Shown piece after piece: positions 24,189 through 37,360 of a DNA stretch of 64,000 nucleotides. Source of the stretch: Cryptomeria japonica (Eukaryota; Streptophyta; Pinopsida; Cupressales; Cupressaceae). The translations under genes were made by a program, and so were the position numbers. The number at the start of each line of letters is the position of its first letter. The first letter of the stretch is position 1. The DNA lies in contig NC_081412.1 in NCBI RefSeq assembly GCF_030272615.1, forward strand, positions 547,862,488 to 547,926,487. Reading direction: 5' to 3'. The notes beneath the pieces are model-generated. The model did not search any database. It worked only from the letters and a program-made list of their open reading frames with translations, and was not told where the DNA came from.

Positions 24189-24330
24189 TTATGCGGTTTT
24201 GTACAGCAATTTTTTGGTGCTCGGAAAGAATATCCACATTTTTTGTATGTAAATTTGTCTAAGGGGACGCTGTAATCATAATTCTATCTATACATTCAGA
24301 ATTAATATATTCTTTGATGAAAAACAAAAT
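24189..24330 (+). other. RAD5A: Probable RAD5A 3' untranslated region
   Basis: After the TAG at 24186-24188 comes T-rich sequence with TTTGTATGTAAAT, a plausible plant far-upstream polyadenylation element, and AATTAATATA further on. The exact cleavage site cannot be told. Confidence 0.4.
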
Positions 24331-24340
24331 GGTTTTGATG

Positions 24341-24420
24341 TTCCCAAATTAGATTCTTTTGGCAAATGTACATGAAACTATTCCCAAATAGATTCTTTTG
24401 GCAAACGTACATGAAACTAT
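24341..24420. repeat. 40-bp tandem duplication downstream of RAD5A
   Basis: Two adjacent copies share TTCCCAAAT, AGATTCTTTTGGCAAA and GTACATGAAACTAT, with very few differences. No functional context is seen. Confidence 0.8.
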
Positions 24421-27180
24421 TTGCCCAATTTTGTAATTCTCTTGAATGAATTTTAGGCATTTATGAACACCCAGATTTGGTTTATTCTCTTGAAGTTTGA
24501 AATGTGGATTCATGAGTTGTTTTTATCTCTAACTGAGATGACAATTTTACATATTTTTAGCAATATTCACTTTCTGAGAGTTTTTAGAATAAAGGTACTG
24601 GATGGGGATTGATGTTTTAGTCATTGTGCTTGATAATGTAAATCAATGTCAAAATATCAACTCAGTTCTTTCTTTTATTGAGTCTTTTCATTCGTTGTCG
24701 ACCTTCATCACATGCACAATATGTCAAGAGCTTTCAAGCAATCAATACTTTCTAAACAATCAAACTAATCTAAGTTGATGGGATTGAGTCGTTCGTTATA
24801 GCAATGAGCAAAAGTGAATCCAATTGTAGACCAATGCCAACATCTCGGTCGATGCAGAGAACAGTACCAACGTTTGGATTTGATGTTTCCAGTCTGTAAT
24901 TTAATACTAAAGTGCTTCTTGAAAGCAATTTTGGTTACAGGTTTACTCCAGAAGCACTTTATGTATTAATAACAGAGTTGCTAATATCTAACTGCCTACT
25001 TAATGATTGCTATCGGCCAATTTTGTCAGTCGTATTAGCTTGGAAACGTTACAGAGAAATTTGGCTACATGGCAGGAGACTATCTTACCCCAGTTAAAAA
25101 TTTCAAATGAAAGAAAACCATGCCAATGCAGCAATAACTGATTCAGAGGCATTAGATTTAACAAAGGATGAAGTGGGCGAGTATTTTGTGCTCGTAACCT
25201 ACCTATTTTTTTTTTTCAATTATTTGTTCTTCTAACAGAGGAGACTGTACTTGAAGGATACGATTGTCGGACAAATTGATGCTTTGTCTCGCCATGGTGT
25301 GTGAAGGAAGCCCTACGGAATGCTGTTTTATTGTGGATAAATGAAATGGGGCAGTGTAAGAAGGCATAATAAATAAAATGAGTGATATTCTCTGATCCAT
25401 CAGTATCATAATGATAGAGAGTATAAAGATTGAGAATCTACTAGCTGTAACAAAATGAATCAAATTTGGATTCCAAAAATAACAATCCAAACAATTTCAA
25501 TTATGAATCTTCTGTCCATTGTAGTGTTTAAAACTGACTTATTCATTTGAATGTTTTAGTTTTTCTGTTTATTGAGGATATATGAATACTTTCAAACACT
25601 TCTTCCAATTTTTTCTACAGACTTGGGTGGATGAATTTTTCAGGTCCTTTTGGCTTGAGCTTTTCCCCTTGGCATATGTTTTTAGAGTGAAAATTTTATT
25701 CAACATAAAAATTATCGAAAATTTATTTTATATGTAAGAGTTATTGTGGATGTTCTTTCTTCATGTTATTAAAGTCATTGATATATTATAAATTTAGTTT
25801 AATATAACATTTGGTTAATGTTTCATGTATCATTGCTTGTGTGCCACCGTCTCATTAATAGGGATGCTTCTCCTCACATGGGTGTTGTGGTTGTTGCCAT
25901 AACATTTGTACTTTGTACTTGGTGCGGCTCTTGTGGAACTCACAAATTTCTTCAGCATAGAAGACATGTTTAGTCTTTTGCTTTTGACCATGATTGTGGT
26001 AGTCTTAGTTGGCATGACAATAGAAAGTTCTCTTTGTTGGGCTTTGCTATATCTCTTGTTTGCACAATTTTTTTGATAAGAGGAGAAAAAAGAAAAGAGG
26101 ATGCCATCACAAGTTGGGGGTCTATTTCAAATGGCTAGGTTTCCTGGATGGCTAGGGCAATTCCGCTCAAGACTCCTTCCTAGAATTGTTTTAGTTACAT
26201 AGTGATGTGATTACTTTTGTTTTGTTCATGAATTCTCACATTGACTTTTAGGGGTGTAATTTTATTCATTATGTCTTTAATGTGAACTCGTGTACTATAT
26301 TTTAATATATAAAGTGTACTATTTATCATAAAAAAATAAATTAACATCTATATCAAGTTGAGAGGTGCAATGGGTTTATCAATGGAGAATATAAATCTTT
26401 TTTTCGTTTCTTTATAAAGTGAGTCGAGTAAATAAGATTTTGGAGCACAAAACAACTTTTCCCATATTTTTTGGAAAAGTTTAAATGAAAAAATCAGTTT
26501 ACTTAAAAAGAGAATTTTATAGTCCTTTAATATTCTCTAATTTAGAAGTCAAAGTAATCCATACAAAGTTTTAAGTAAGTTTAAATTCTTAAATTAAAGA
26601 AATGTTCATAGAAATGAAAGACCATAAGAAGTTATTTCACGTGGTAGAGCACTCAAAACACTCAAAACACTAAATTAAAGAAATGTTCATAGAAATGAAG
26701 TGAAAGTGTTTTGTTTGATTTATAAATTGGTTCTTAAAAAACTAAGGTTATTTCACGTGGTAGAGCACTCAAAACACTCATTAAGAGTCATATGTTTTTC
26801 TCCTAGAATGATACTAGGGGTCTTAATACCCCTGACAAAAGTTGCTTGGTAAAATATCAAGTGGTTCTCTCCAAACCATATGTAATTTTCCTTTGAGGGA
26901 CAAAGATAGCTTGGAGTATTTTATGTTTGTTGAAGAAGTTTTGACATTCTTGGGAGGGTGCGATTGTCATTGCTTAGGGAGCTTTGAGCAATCTTTGCAT
27001 CCTTTGGAATATCAAGATGACCTTGATTTCTTTGGTAGTATTTTTTAATATTTGGTTGGATGGCTAGTTTAAATAATTGCATGTCAATGTTAATTTCCCC
27101 AACATAACAATGAGGGAGAAAATAACTCTTAATAAAATCTTTGTTTTACTCTCTTTGGGATGAATTTATTTTCATTTTAA
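24421..27180. other. Intergenic AT-rich spacer
   Basis: No gene is supported. At 26591-26780 two blocks are each repeated once in the same order: a 28-bp block starting AAATTAAAGAAATG (26591 and 26672) and a 34-bp block starting GTTATTTCACGTGG (26631 and 26747). This suggests one longer duplication that later diverged. The rest shows only short open frames. Confidence 0.5.
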
Positions 27181-29180
27181 TTCCAATTGGAGATTTTAAC
27201 ACCATTACATGATTTGGGGGTAAGAGAGAAGGCCATCACATGACCATGGAATTAGAATTGGGTTTTAGAAGCTTTGCTACTAAGATATCAGTGTTTAATG
27301 TGATCCCAAGGATGGGAAAATTCTATTGTAACAATCATAGGTTGGGTTTTTGTAATATAATAGAATGTTTCAACATGTTTCTAGTGTCACTAAAATGACA
27401 AATTAAATAGTGGTAGTAGGAATCTTCCATTTTGTCGATTTATAGTTTTGATGATTTCTCATTCTATTAGACACAATGTTAGATGTTTCATTAAAAATGT
27501 GGCCTTTTAGCTTTGAGTTTATGTGGTTGAATCATCTTGGAATCCCTAGGAAGACATAATAAAAGCAAAAGGATTGTCTTGTCAAAGTTGAACAAAAAAT
27601 ATTTTTCTTCACTACTAAGTTGAAATATATGAAACTTAACCTCAAAATTTGGAATAGTGTTGAGTTTTGTAATATCCTCAAAGACAATAAGTTAATTGAA
27701 TAATATTAGGTTTCTATCATTCTCTTATCTAGTCTTAAGGTCTTTCAAATGAGTTGTTGGGCGAATATTAAAGTCTTTGCATCACTTGGGTGATTACTTG
27801 GAAAAAGAAATAGTTTTTTGAAGACATAAACCTACTAAGATATGAGTTTTAGAGGGGGATATGATTTTTTTTTCCATCGATTGAGGGTGGTGAGAAGGAA
27901 ATTGAATAGAATTAGTAGTATTTCAAATCATGGGGTGTGTTTTTGTATTATTTAAGATGATAAAGTAGGTAGTGTGTTTTTTTCGAGCTCCCTTTTGCTA
28001 ATCCGAGGTCAAACTCAAACATGATTTTTTCCTTCACTAATGAGATCCTCCCATTGTTATGGAGAAAAAACAAATACTCTTTCCTTTCTCCATTTAGTAC
28101 AATGTTAATTGGTTGTTTTCTCTCAAATAAGGTAAGGCTCTTGAACTTGAGGGATTTGGTTTTAACAATCAATGAACTATAATTTCTTGTGAGATATTAT
28201 TGAAAGTGTAGATTCCTAGTTGTTATCCCTAAGAAATCAAATCTTAATATTTTTATTTTATTTTAGGTTTGTTTCTAATATGAAATATTATTAAAAATGT
28301 TAATTTAAAGTAATTGCATAAATATTAAAATCTCTTCTCCTTGCTTTGTTTTTGGAAGAGCAAGGAGGATATATGCTTGGTCATCATAATTCTAGATGGT
28401 ATCCTTTTTTCTCATGACACTTGTCACACCCTTCATTATTTATGTAAAAAGTGGATGACAATCAAGTTGGATGTTCCTAAGGCTTATGGTAGAGTTAACC
28501 AAGTTATTCTTCATGAAAATATTTCTTCCTTTATATTCCCTATATTATGGATTCATGGGTGCTAAATGATTTACTTATTCATGATAGTCCATATTGGTAG
28601 ATGATATCCCCTACAATTTCTTTTATCATTCAAATTTATGTGCAAGACAAATTATCTTTTTACTTTTCATTATTATGGTTAAAACTTTTGGAAGTTAGCT
28701 TTATATATCATAAAGTAGCCTTTCTTTATAAGCTAACCTTTGTGTGAAGGATTCAACTTCTCTTGCTCAACTATATATTATAGATTATACTCTTGTTTTT
28801 AGTGTAGTTGAGGTAGCAGAAGCTATGATTTTCAGAAAATCTCTTTTATATATGCAAAGACTTTGACTTAGGTGATTAATGTTGTTAAATCTAATATTCT
28901 TTTAGTGTTACTACTCAAACCTAGTTAAGGTTCAAGTATATATTTTATTTCTTGGTATATTTCCTTAGAGTAAATAATTATAGATTCCTCCATTTGTTGT
29001 TTCAATATGCTCTCTAGTTTGGTAGGGGTTGTTAGAAAGGATTCAAGATATATTATTTGCATGGAGGGGGAAATGGACAAATGTAGTAAGTAGAATAACT
29101 ATGATTAGTTCCTTTGCTCCCTTGTAAAAAGTACAAGTCTTTGTCTCAAGAAATTATTATTCCAAAAAAGACCTATATTA
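27180..29180 (+). pseudogene. Decayed LINE: endonuclease and reverse transcriptase remnants
   Basis: Plus-strand frames, many stops and frameshifts. A GDFNTIT motif near 27187 followed by a GGKREGHH stretch matches the end of a LINE APE-type endonuclease. A KLKYMKLNLKIWN segment near 27630 matches the linker that precedes LINE RT. IKLDVPKAYGRVN at about 28460-28500 matches RT motif A (Asp present). VVKSNILL near 28890 and an AWRGKW segment near 29060 match the RT thumb region. It lies in spacer between RAD5A and the Copia element and is not functional. Confidence 0.65.
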
Positions 29181-31690
29181 AGGAACTCTCAACCTAGGAA
29201 TAACCCACCTTATTGAGGATAACCACAGAAGTGAGAAAGGGGTGAAGTCTGATGGTGGATATGGCTATAGAAGAGACAAGTCCAAGTCTAGAGAGAAGAA
29301 AAAAGTGGTGGAGGACGAATTCTTCTTGTAAGAAGAAGAAAAGGTCACGTCTAAACACAAGCACCAAGGGAAGTGTAAAACTATGAAGTCGAGGATGTTG
29401 GTGATGATAGGTCCAATTTTAATGGAGGTAAGAGGGTTAGGTTCCAATCTCTATATTGAATTTTTGGACATATATTTCATTTCATCCTCCATTGAGGTTG
29501 TGGCTTTTATGATGATCACATCGGTTGAGAAATAGGTTGAGATGTATAAAGAGTCTCTGTCACAACACAAAATGCTAAAATAATTTCATTTAATAAAGTG
29601 ATTAATAAAACCTCCTTGCTAGATAAGAAATTGATGGTGAGGTGCTCATCCTGATAGAAATGGAGTAGGTCAATTTCAAGCAATAGAGTTACCTAGAGGA
29701 AAATAACAAATCTAAAGTAGAAAATACCATGTAGGTTGAGAATATATTCAGTCTAGAAAATATATTTAGGAAGTTAAGACTAATTTAAGAAGGGTATTAG
29801 ATGTAAGTAGAATAAATATAAAAAGAGTTCTGTGAGTATCAAAATGATACAGGATAAAATGAGATCCCTTGTGACTTAGTGGAGTGTTGGCCCCAATTCT
29901 AGAACAAAGAGCTATAAGGCTAGAAGTATTGAAATTACGAAGTAGGAGACTAAATAGTTCATGGAAAACACTTGGATTTCCTCCAAGAGAATGAGAAGAA
30001 ACTATGGTTTACAAACAACTCTAATATCTATGTGGTTCCTATGTTGTTTATGGATTTTGGGATTTTCATTGCTATTTCTTTGTTACCCTTCTTGCTAGTA
30101 GCAGGGTTACCTCTTTGTTGTTCGATATTTTTATTTTCTTGCTATACTTTGGTTGTTGCTAGGATCTTGTCTTGCCATTTCTTCCACTTTAGCATGTAAG
30201 AGGGTAGAAACTCTTTCAAAACCACCCTTTTTATCTTCAATAATAAAAACTATGATCAAAGTGATTATTTAAGTCATTCCTAAATATTTATTGCTAGTGT
30301 TAAAATTGTCAAAAGGAACATGTAGGGAGTTTATTTGGAAGAGTAATGATGAGGGTAGAAATTTCTCATTCATGAAATTGGATGATTTTCCATCTTGAAA
30401 TTCAAGGAGTATTTTACTTTAAAATATAAAATTATAAAATTCATCACATAACACTAAGCTAGTTTAAACTTTTGTGTTACTAGGAGCAATCTTGGTGTCA
30501 AGTTTAAAAAATTAAATATATTAATTTTGTAGAAGTGTCTTATTTGGTTTCTACTATGCTACCTCTAAAATGTTCTACTGTATCCATAAATTCCTTTTAT
30601 CTTATAAATGAAAGGAAGCTGAGTACATGAAAAGAACTCCCTACACCAATCTAATAGAGGAGAGTATTGCAAATAAGTATTCAAACCCTTTATCAATTAT
30701 AGAAGTAGAAAGATGCACATACAAAACTCATTTTTAAATAGTAAAAAATTGAAACCATAATAATGTGATTTATGTGGCAAAACCCTTTCAGGAAAAAACT
30801 TACACTCTAAACACCCATCTCAATTGTATCATTAAATAATGAAGAAATTACAATACAATATCAAATCTTATGCTCTTTAGTTTCTTCAAAAACTTTGAAT
30901 AATTTGATCAGCATAACAAAAGATCATAAATAATTAACTCATCATACATAAAGAACTAAATACAACAAATATAAAGATGTGCAAGCTAGGTGCCCAAAAA
31001 AGAACCCTCAATCTTTTGAAAAGAAAAAAATTGTAAAAGCTCAACATTTATAGGCTCAAAGCTCAACTTTCTAATCCAAACAAAGCATATCCTCATATTG
31101 GGCATCCAACTCTGAGAAAAGGAATCTTGACATCCAAATCTTATCCATATCATGGGTGCCTAAAATAGATACATCAAGAAGTTGCTAATTCCTCTCTAGT
31201 TTCAATATAAAAATACTAATTAAGACTCTTAGATCAACACAAGAGATTGTCAAATCAATTTTATAACAAATATAAAAACATTTGACTTCAACATCCTAAA
31301 AATTAGGACCTCCAAGGGTAGGCACCAATTTCCTTAAAAATAAGGATCTTGCCATATCTCATAACCTTCCATGGATGCCATATCAACAAGAGGACCCACA
31401 AAGTAAGTGAAAACTTAGGAAATTAACAACATTAGGATAAATAAATATTCACCAAATAATCAATTAATTAATGTTAGGAATCAAAGGCCTAGACACCTTA
31501 ATCCCAACAATAAAGATATTCCAAATTATAAATCCTAAAATCTGGTTGATAGGGCAAGTCAAAGATTTGGATAGACTTATAGCAAAGTTTCCATCCTCTA
31601 AATTTTTTCCTTGGTATGGAGTTGGTGCAAGTTTTTCTTTCTAAAGATTGGGGTTTTAGGTAAAGAACCATTGGTAAACCCTCAATGCAT
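29181..31690. other. Repeat-derived spacer before the Copia element
   Basis: A short Lys/Arg-rich open stretch near 29210-29400 could be an eroded LINE first ORF or a gag; I cannot decide. Around 30050-30255 there is T/G-rich sequence followed by CTCTTTCAAAACCACC and an AATAAAAAC tail, like a LINE 3' end. The remainder to 31690 is AT-rich with nothing recognisable. Confidence 0.4.
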
Positions 31691-32743
31691 TGGTATTATG
31701 GATGTGTTGCATTGGTTTTGTCATTGATGTCAACACTTATCAATACTTATCCTTATGGAGATCTTTGGTTATGTTGAACCAACACATTATGTTCACCTGC
31801 AAGTTCAGTGACTTATGCATAGTCATCAGTATATTGTTCACTGACACTAAGAATGACTTGTTATCATCTGGAGATCACTTGGTTATGTCGAAGACATGGT
31901 TTGGACACTTGGTTTTGGTATTTTGGTTATTGGTCTAATCGGGTTGACATATTTGCTGTTACCAGCAAATTGGTCTAGGTTATGGACCGACATGCATTAT
32001 CTATTCCAGATCCAGCACGACACATTATGGAGATGACTTAATCAATTGGATATTGTTGTAATTGCATTAAGTTGACATGATGCATCACATCTTGAATTAT
32101 TTGTAATTGATTTAATTGTAATATTCTTTATTAGCCGACCTACACATTTGGTCTTAGGTTTTGGTATATATGTAAGATCTCAATTGTGAGATGTCATGTG
32201 GTATGTAAGGTTATGACATTGTAACATGGTATGTGCGAATATTGAAGATCATATGAGCAGACCATAGGGAAGGTTTGAAGGAGATTATAAGAGCTTAACC
32301 GGTACTGAATCCAGCATTGGAGATGCTACTTTGAGCAGTACAATATCATTGGATTTAACCATCCAATTGTAGTCAATGTGACTCCCATTTTGTGATTGAG
32401 CAATGAGCTCTAGGCGGTTGGCCTTTCTGCATGTGTAGAACCCCATTTGTATACACATACTATCTGCAGTAGTATCATCTGATTGTGGGTAAGGTTTCCC
32501 ATCGTGGTTTTTCCCCTTATAGGGTTTCCACATACAAATCTCTGTGTTATGTGTTGTGGATGTTGTTTCTCTTTATGTTATATGCATTAAGTTTCACCGG
32601 TATTGATATTAACTGTTAATCTGTTAACCGACATTAAGTTTGGTTTACCGATATTAAGTATCAAGTTTGATTAAGTTATATGTGGGTTGAAATTAATAGA
32701 AAATTGATTCACCCCCCCTCTCAGTTGTCTCTAGGTCCTAACA
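31691..32743 (+). repeat. 5' LTR of the Copia element
   Basis: It begins TGGTATTATGGATG and ends GGTCCTAACA. A TATATAT box lies at about 32165-32171. Near the end is the GATTCACCCCCCCTCTCAG block that is shared with the other Copia-type LTRs in the window. It lacks several CGG/CCGG sites present in the 3' LTR. Confidence 0.9.
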
Positions 32744-32745
32744 AT

Positions 32746-32757
32746 TGGTATCAGAGC
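32746..32757 (+). other. Primer-binding site, initiator-Met type
   Basis: TGGTATCAGAGC lies two bases after the LTR end, the standard plant Copia primer site. Confidence 0.95.
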
Positions 32758-32800
32758 TTAGTCCTCTTTTTGCAAAAGTTTAACAGCTTGAGGAGATTCT

Positions 32801-35800
32801 ATGGTAACTAACTTTTTCAGGAAGGACAGTCTAAAACTTGATGGAACTAACTATGGTATATGGAAGATAAGAACGGAGACACATCTGAATTGCATTGGAA
32901 AATACATATGGGGTGTTACAAAGAATGGCTATGTTGGTCCTACACTGAATCAACCTAATCCACCAACATTGGGTAAGGATCAAGAGAATGATTGCAGAGT
33001 AAGAGAAGCACTCTTGAGTGCCTTGTCAAATCAGAAAATCATGGGATTATTAGACTAATCTATTGCTAAAGCTATTTGGGATAAGTTGGAGACATTGAAT
33101 GAAGGAGACACCACTATCAAAATTGCAAAACTGGAATGCTTCCGGGTCAGGTATGAAAATCTAAAAATGGAAGAAGATGAAAGAATTTTTGCTTTTATGG
33201 AAAGGGTTAATGAAATTGTTTTGGGAATACAATGCTGTGGAGGTTCCTTGAGTGAAGATGAAATTGTTTCTAAAGTTTTGAGAGCATTGCCACCGGCATA
33301 CAAAATTAAAGTAACTGCTATTAATGAGTTAAGAACAATGCCTAATACATCAGTATCTAGAGATACCTTGGTTGGAAAAGTTTCAGCATTTGAGCTTGAG
33401 GAATTTGGTCCTATTGCTACAATTAAAACAATTTTAGCCTTCAAAGCATCATCATCATCTGATAAATCTAATTGGAAAGAACTTTATGCAAGAGAACTTG
33501 AAGGTATCAGGAAGGAAAATAAAGAATTGGAAGAACTTGAAGCACTATTTGAAACGAAAATGCCTAAAGGTCCTATTGGTAGTAAGTATGAAGGTAAAGC
33601 ACCCTTTAAATGCTTTAACTGCAATAAAGTTGGTTATATGGCATGTAGATGTCCTGATAGACATGCAAGATTAAGAGAAGAAGCTAAAAGAACATATAAA
33701 CCTAACCGTGAATATCAAAGATACAAATTTAAGAAAAATAGAGACAAATCATGTTACTATGCTGATGAAGGAGTTACTAGTGATTCTGATGAAGAATCGA
33801 CAGACAATGGATGGGCTTTTGTTGCAATAAAAGAAGATCAACCAGCACCTACTATTCCATTGGTAGTGCAGGCCCTAACAGCTAAAATTGAAGAAAAGGA
33901 TGAATGGATTATAGATTCCGGATGTTCACATCATATGACTGGTGATAAAAGTAAATTCTTATCTTTTCAGGAATACAATAGAGGTCTAGTAAGAGTTGGG
34001 GATGACAAAGCTTGTTTGATCAGAGGAAAAGGTACTATATCTTTTGATGGTAAACACAATACTGACAACTTTTATTATGTTGAAGGTTTGAAGCATAATC
34101 TTTTGAGTGTTGGTCAATTACTTGAAAAGGGATTTCAGTTACAATTCAAGAATGGTAAATGCAAAATCATGAATAGAACTGGTTTGGAGATTGCAACCGG
34201 TAATCAGACTAGAGGTAATATCTCTCATTTGAATAACAATGAAAATACATGCTTGATTGCACATATTGATGAAAGTTGATTATGGCATAAAAGACTCTGT
34301 CATGTGAATTTTGATTACATTATATAGATTAGTTCATCTAAGGAAGTAAGGGATTTACCTAAGATTGTAAAACCTCATAATCTAGTATGTAAGGAATGTC
34401 AAATGGAAAAGCAAGTTAGAATAACTTTTAAGTGTATTTATGAGAAATCCAATAATGTTCTTGATTTAATTCATATTGACTTGTGTGGTCCGGCAAGAAC
34501 AAGAAGTCTACAGGGAGATATATACTTTATGCTAATCATTGATGATTATTCTAGAATGTGTTGGGTTACTTTTCTCAGGGAGAAATCAGAAGCTTTTGGG
34601 AAATTCAAATTATTCAAGGCACTGGTAGAGAATGAAATCGATAAGAAAATCAAATGTTTAAGATCAGATCAAGGAGGTGAATTTACATCTAAGGAGTTCA
34701 ATACATTTTGTGAAGTGAATGGAATTAAAAGACAACTATCAACACCCCAGACACCTCAACAAAATGGAGCTGTGGAAAGGAAGAACAAAACTATTCTAGA
34801 TGCAACTAGAAGCATGATATCAGAAGAAAATCTACCTCATGTGTACTGGAGAGAAGCAGTGAATACAACCGTTTACACTTTCAACAGAGTTCACATCAAA
34901 GGTGAAACTGATAAGACACCTTATGAATTATGGTTTGGTAATATTCCTACTCTTAAATACTTCAAAATATTTGGAAGCAAATGCTACATTAGGAGAGATG
35001 AGTGTATTGGTAAATTTGATCCTAGAAGTGATGAAGGAATATTTATTGGTTATTCATCTAAGAGCAAAGCATATAGATGTTTTAATAAAATATTGCAGAA
35101 AATCATTGAGAGTGCAAATGTGAAGATAGATGAACAATTTAGAGGAAATTTAAGGTCTATGGATTCTGAACCGACAGTTGAGATGATCATAAATGAACCT
35201 ATACAGAGTGCACCGGTACAGAATGTGGATCCATTTATACCGGCATCATTAGAGAATTCCACAGTGACTGAAGAACAACAACAAGTGAACACACCCAGGT
35301 ATGTAAGACTGAATCACTCTGAAAGTCAGATAATTGGGAATAAGTATCAAGGAGTTATGACAAGAGGAAGACTGGCAAATGAAGAGGTATGTTTAATTTC
35401 TCAAATTGAACCAACATCTTTTATTGAGGCACGTGAAGATAAACATTGGATTAAAGCTATGGAAGATGAATTAAAACAAATTGAAAAGTACAATACATGG
35501 ACATTAGTTCCCCAGCCTAAAGATAAAAATGTAATTGGAACTAAATGGGTATTCAGAAATAAACTTGATGAAGATGGTAAGGTAATCAGAAACAAAGCAA
35601 GATTAGTGTGTAAGAGATATTCACAGAAAGAAGGAATTGATTACAATGAAACCTTTGCACCGGTAGCTAGAATTGAGGCAATCGGATTATTTCTTCCATT
35701 TGCAGCCCACAAGAACTATAAAGTATATCAAATGGATGTAAAATGTGCATTTTTGAATTGTGATCTTGAAGAGGAAGTTTACATTGAACACCTGATGGAT

Positions 35801-36959
35801 TCTCATTGACAAATGATAAAGATATGGTTTGCAGATTAAGGAAAGCTTTATATGGATTGAAACAAGCTCCTAAAGCTTGGTATGCTAGATTGGAAAAATA
35901 TCCTTTGAAGCTTGGTTACACTAAAGGTAATGTTGACAATAACTTATATTTCAAAGTGACTAATGAAGACATATTGGTTATTGAAGTTTTTGTTGATGAC
36001 ATCATTATTGGAGGAGAAGATGGATTGTGTAAAGACTTTGCTAATAAGATGCAGGAAGAATTTGAAATGTCTATGATTGGGGAGATAAAATTCTTTTTAG
36101 GATTGCAGATTTCACAGATTGATAAAGGTATATTCATATGTCAAACAAAGTACTTAAAAAACTACTAAAGAAATTTGGTATGAAAAACTCTAAACCGGTA
36201 AGTACTCCTATGACTACAACTGATAAATTGACATTGAAGGATGATTCAACTCCTATTAATCCAACAAGATACAAATCTATGATTGAAGGTTTACTATATT
36301 TGACACAAACAAGACCTGATATAATGAATGCAATGTGTATTGTTTCAATATTTTAGAGTAATCCTAGAGAAAATCATGAATCAGCAGTGAAAAGAATTTT
36401 TTGGTATCTACAAGGCACAATAAATCTTGGTTTATGGTATCCTAAAGATGAAAACTTTGTTTTATGTGCATACATTGATGCTAATTGGGCAGGAGACGTA
36501 GATGACAGAAAGAGCACCACCGGCGGGGCATTCTTTCTTGGTAGCAGATTGATTTCATGGTTGAGTAATAAACAGAGTTGTACATCATTATCAACATCAT
36601 AATCAGAATATGTTGTAGCAGGAACTAATTGTACTTAGGTATTATGGATTAAGCAAATGTTGAAGGACATAATGGTAAAATGCAAAGAACCTATAATCAT
36701 TTACTATTCAACAACAATTGATATATCTAAGAATCCGGTATTTCACTCTAAAACTAAACATGTTTCTATCAAATATAATTTTCTGAAAGAGAATGTTGAA
36801 GCAAAAGAAGTGAGTTTAGTTTACATGAATACTAAAAAGTAGATTGCAAATATTGCAGATATCTTCACTAAGCCTTCACCTAAGGAAACTTTTGAATATC
36901 TCAGAGAGGAGCTTGGGATTATACCCTCACCAGTAGAGACTTCGACAGTTGATGATTAG
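32801..36959 (+). pseudogene. Copia gag-pol polyprotein, broken
   Basis: Starts at ATG 32801. Gag (UBN2-like, KLDGTNYGIWK start) is followed by a CCHC knuckle (CFNCNKVGYMACRC, with Tyr in place of the usual Gly-His), protease DSGCSHHMT (about 33918), an integrase HHCC zinc region and DDE core ([23 protein letters not shown]), then RT (about 35440-36150) with FVDD instead of YVDD, and RNase H with a DANWAGD...DRKST block. Stops: 33056-33058, 34277-34279, 34325-34327, 36354-36356, 36600-36602, about 36636 and 36840. Frameshifts lie near 35786-35800 and near 36145-36160. The final stop is at 36957. Most stops fit single C-to-T changes. It makes no full-length polyprotein. Confidence 0.9.
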
Positions 36960-37043
36960 CATCAAACCGACAAAATTTACAGAAAAAACTTTTTTCCATG
37001 ATTAGCATCAAACCGACAAAATTTACAGAAAAAACTTTTTTCC
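36952..37043 (+). repeat. Perfect 46-bp tandem duplication at the end of pol
   Basis: Two identical copies (36952-36997 and 36998-37043) starting ATGATTAGCATCAAACCG. The first copy contains the natural stop of pol at 36957-36959. Perfect identity implies a duplication more recent than the scattered nonsense changes. Confidence 0.9.
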
Positions 37044-37344
37044 GGCTTTGATGAAGGAGAGCTACTTCTCAGGGGGAGTAGTTGGTTATAATGATTGGTT
37101 ATATGAATTGGTTTTATCTGGTATTTATATTGCTTTGGAATTTGATGTCAAAGGGGGAGAGATATCTATGAAAAAAAAAACATTATCCTTTGGGGAGAGA
37201 TTATTCATTAGGGGAATGATATATACTCTCTGCATTTGTATTTTGATTTCTGGTATTGATCTATTCTGGAGATTGTTGGTTTTTGGTTTTTGGCATTCTA
37301 TTTTGGCACTTAGATGTTTTTCCATCTTATGTTGCCATCAATGC

Positions 37345-37360
37345 CAAAGGGGGAGATTAT
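37345..37360 (+). other. Polypurine tract of the Copia element
   Basis: CCAAAGGGGGAGATTA abuts the 3' LTR. Two similar purine tracts (near 37070 and 37153) lie further upstream in the 3' untranslated region and could act as secondary primers. Confidence 0.8.
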
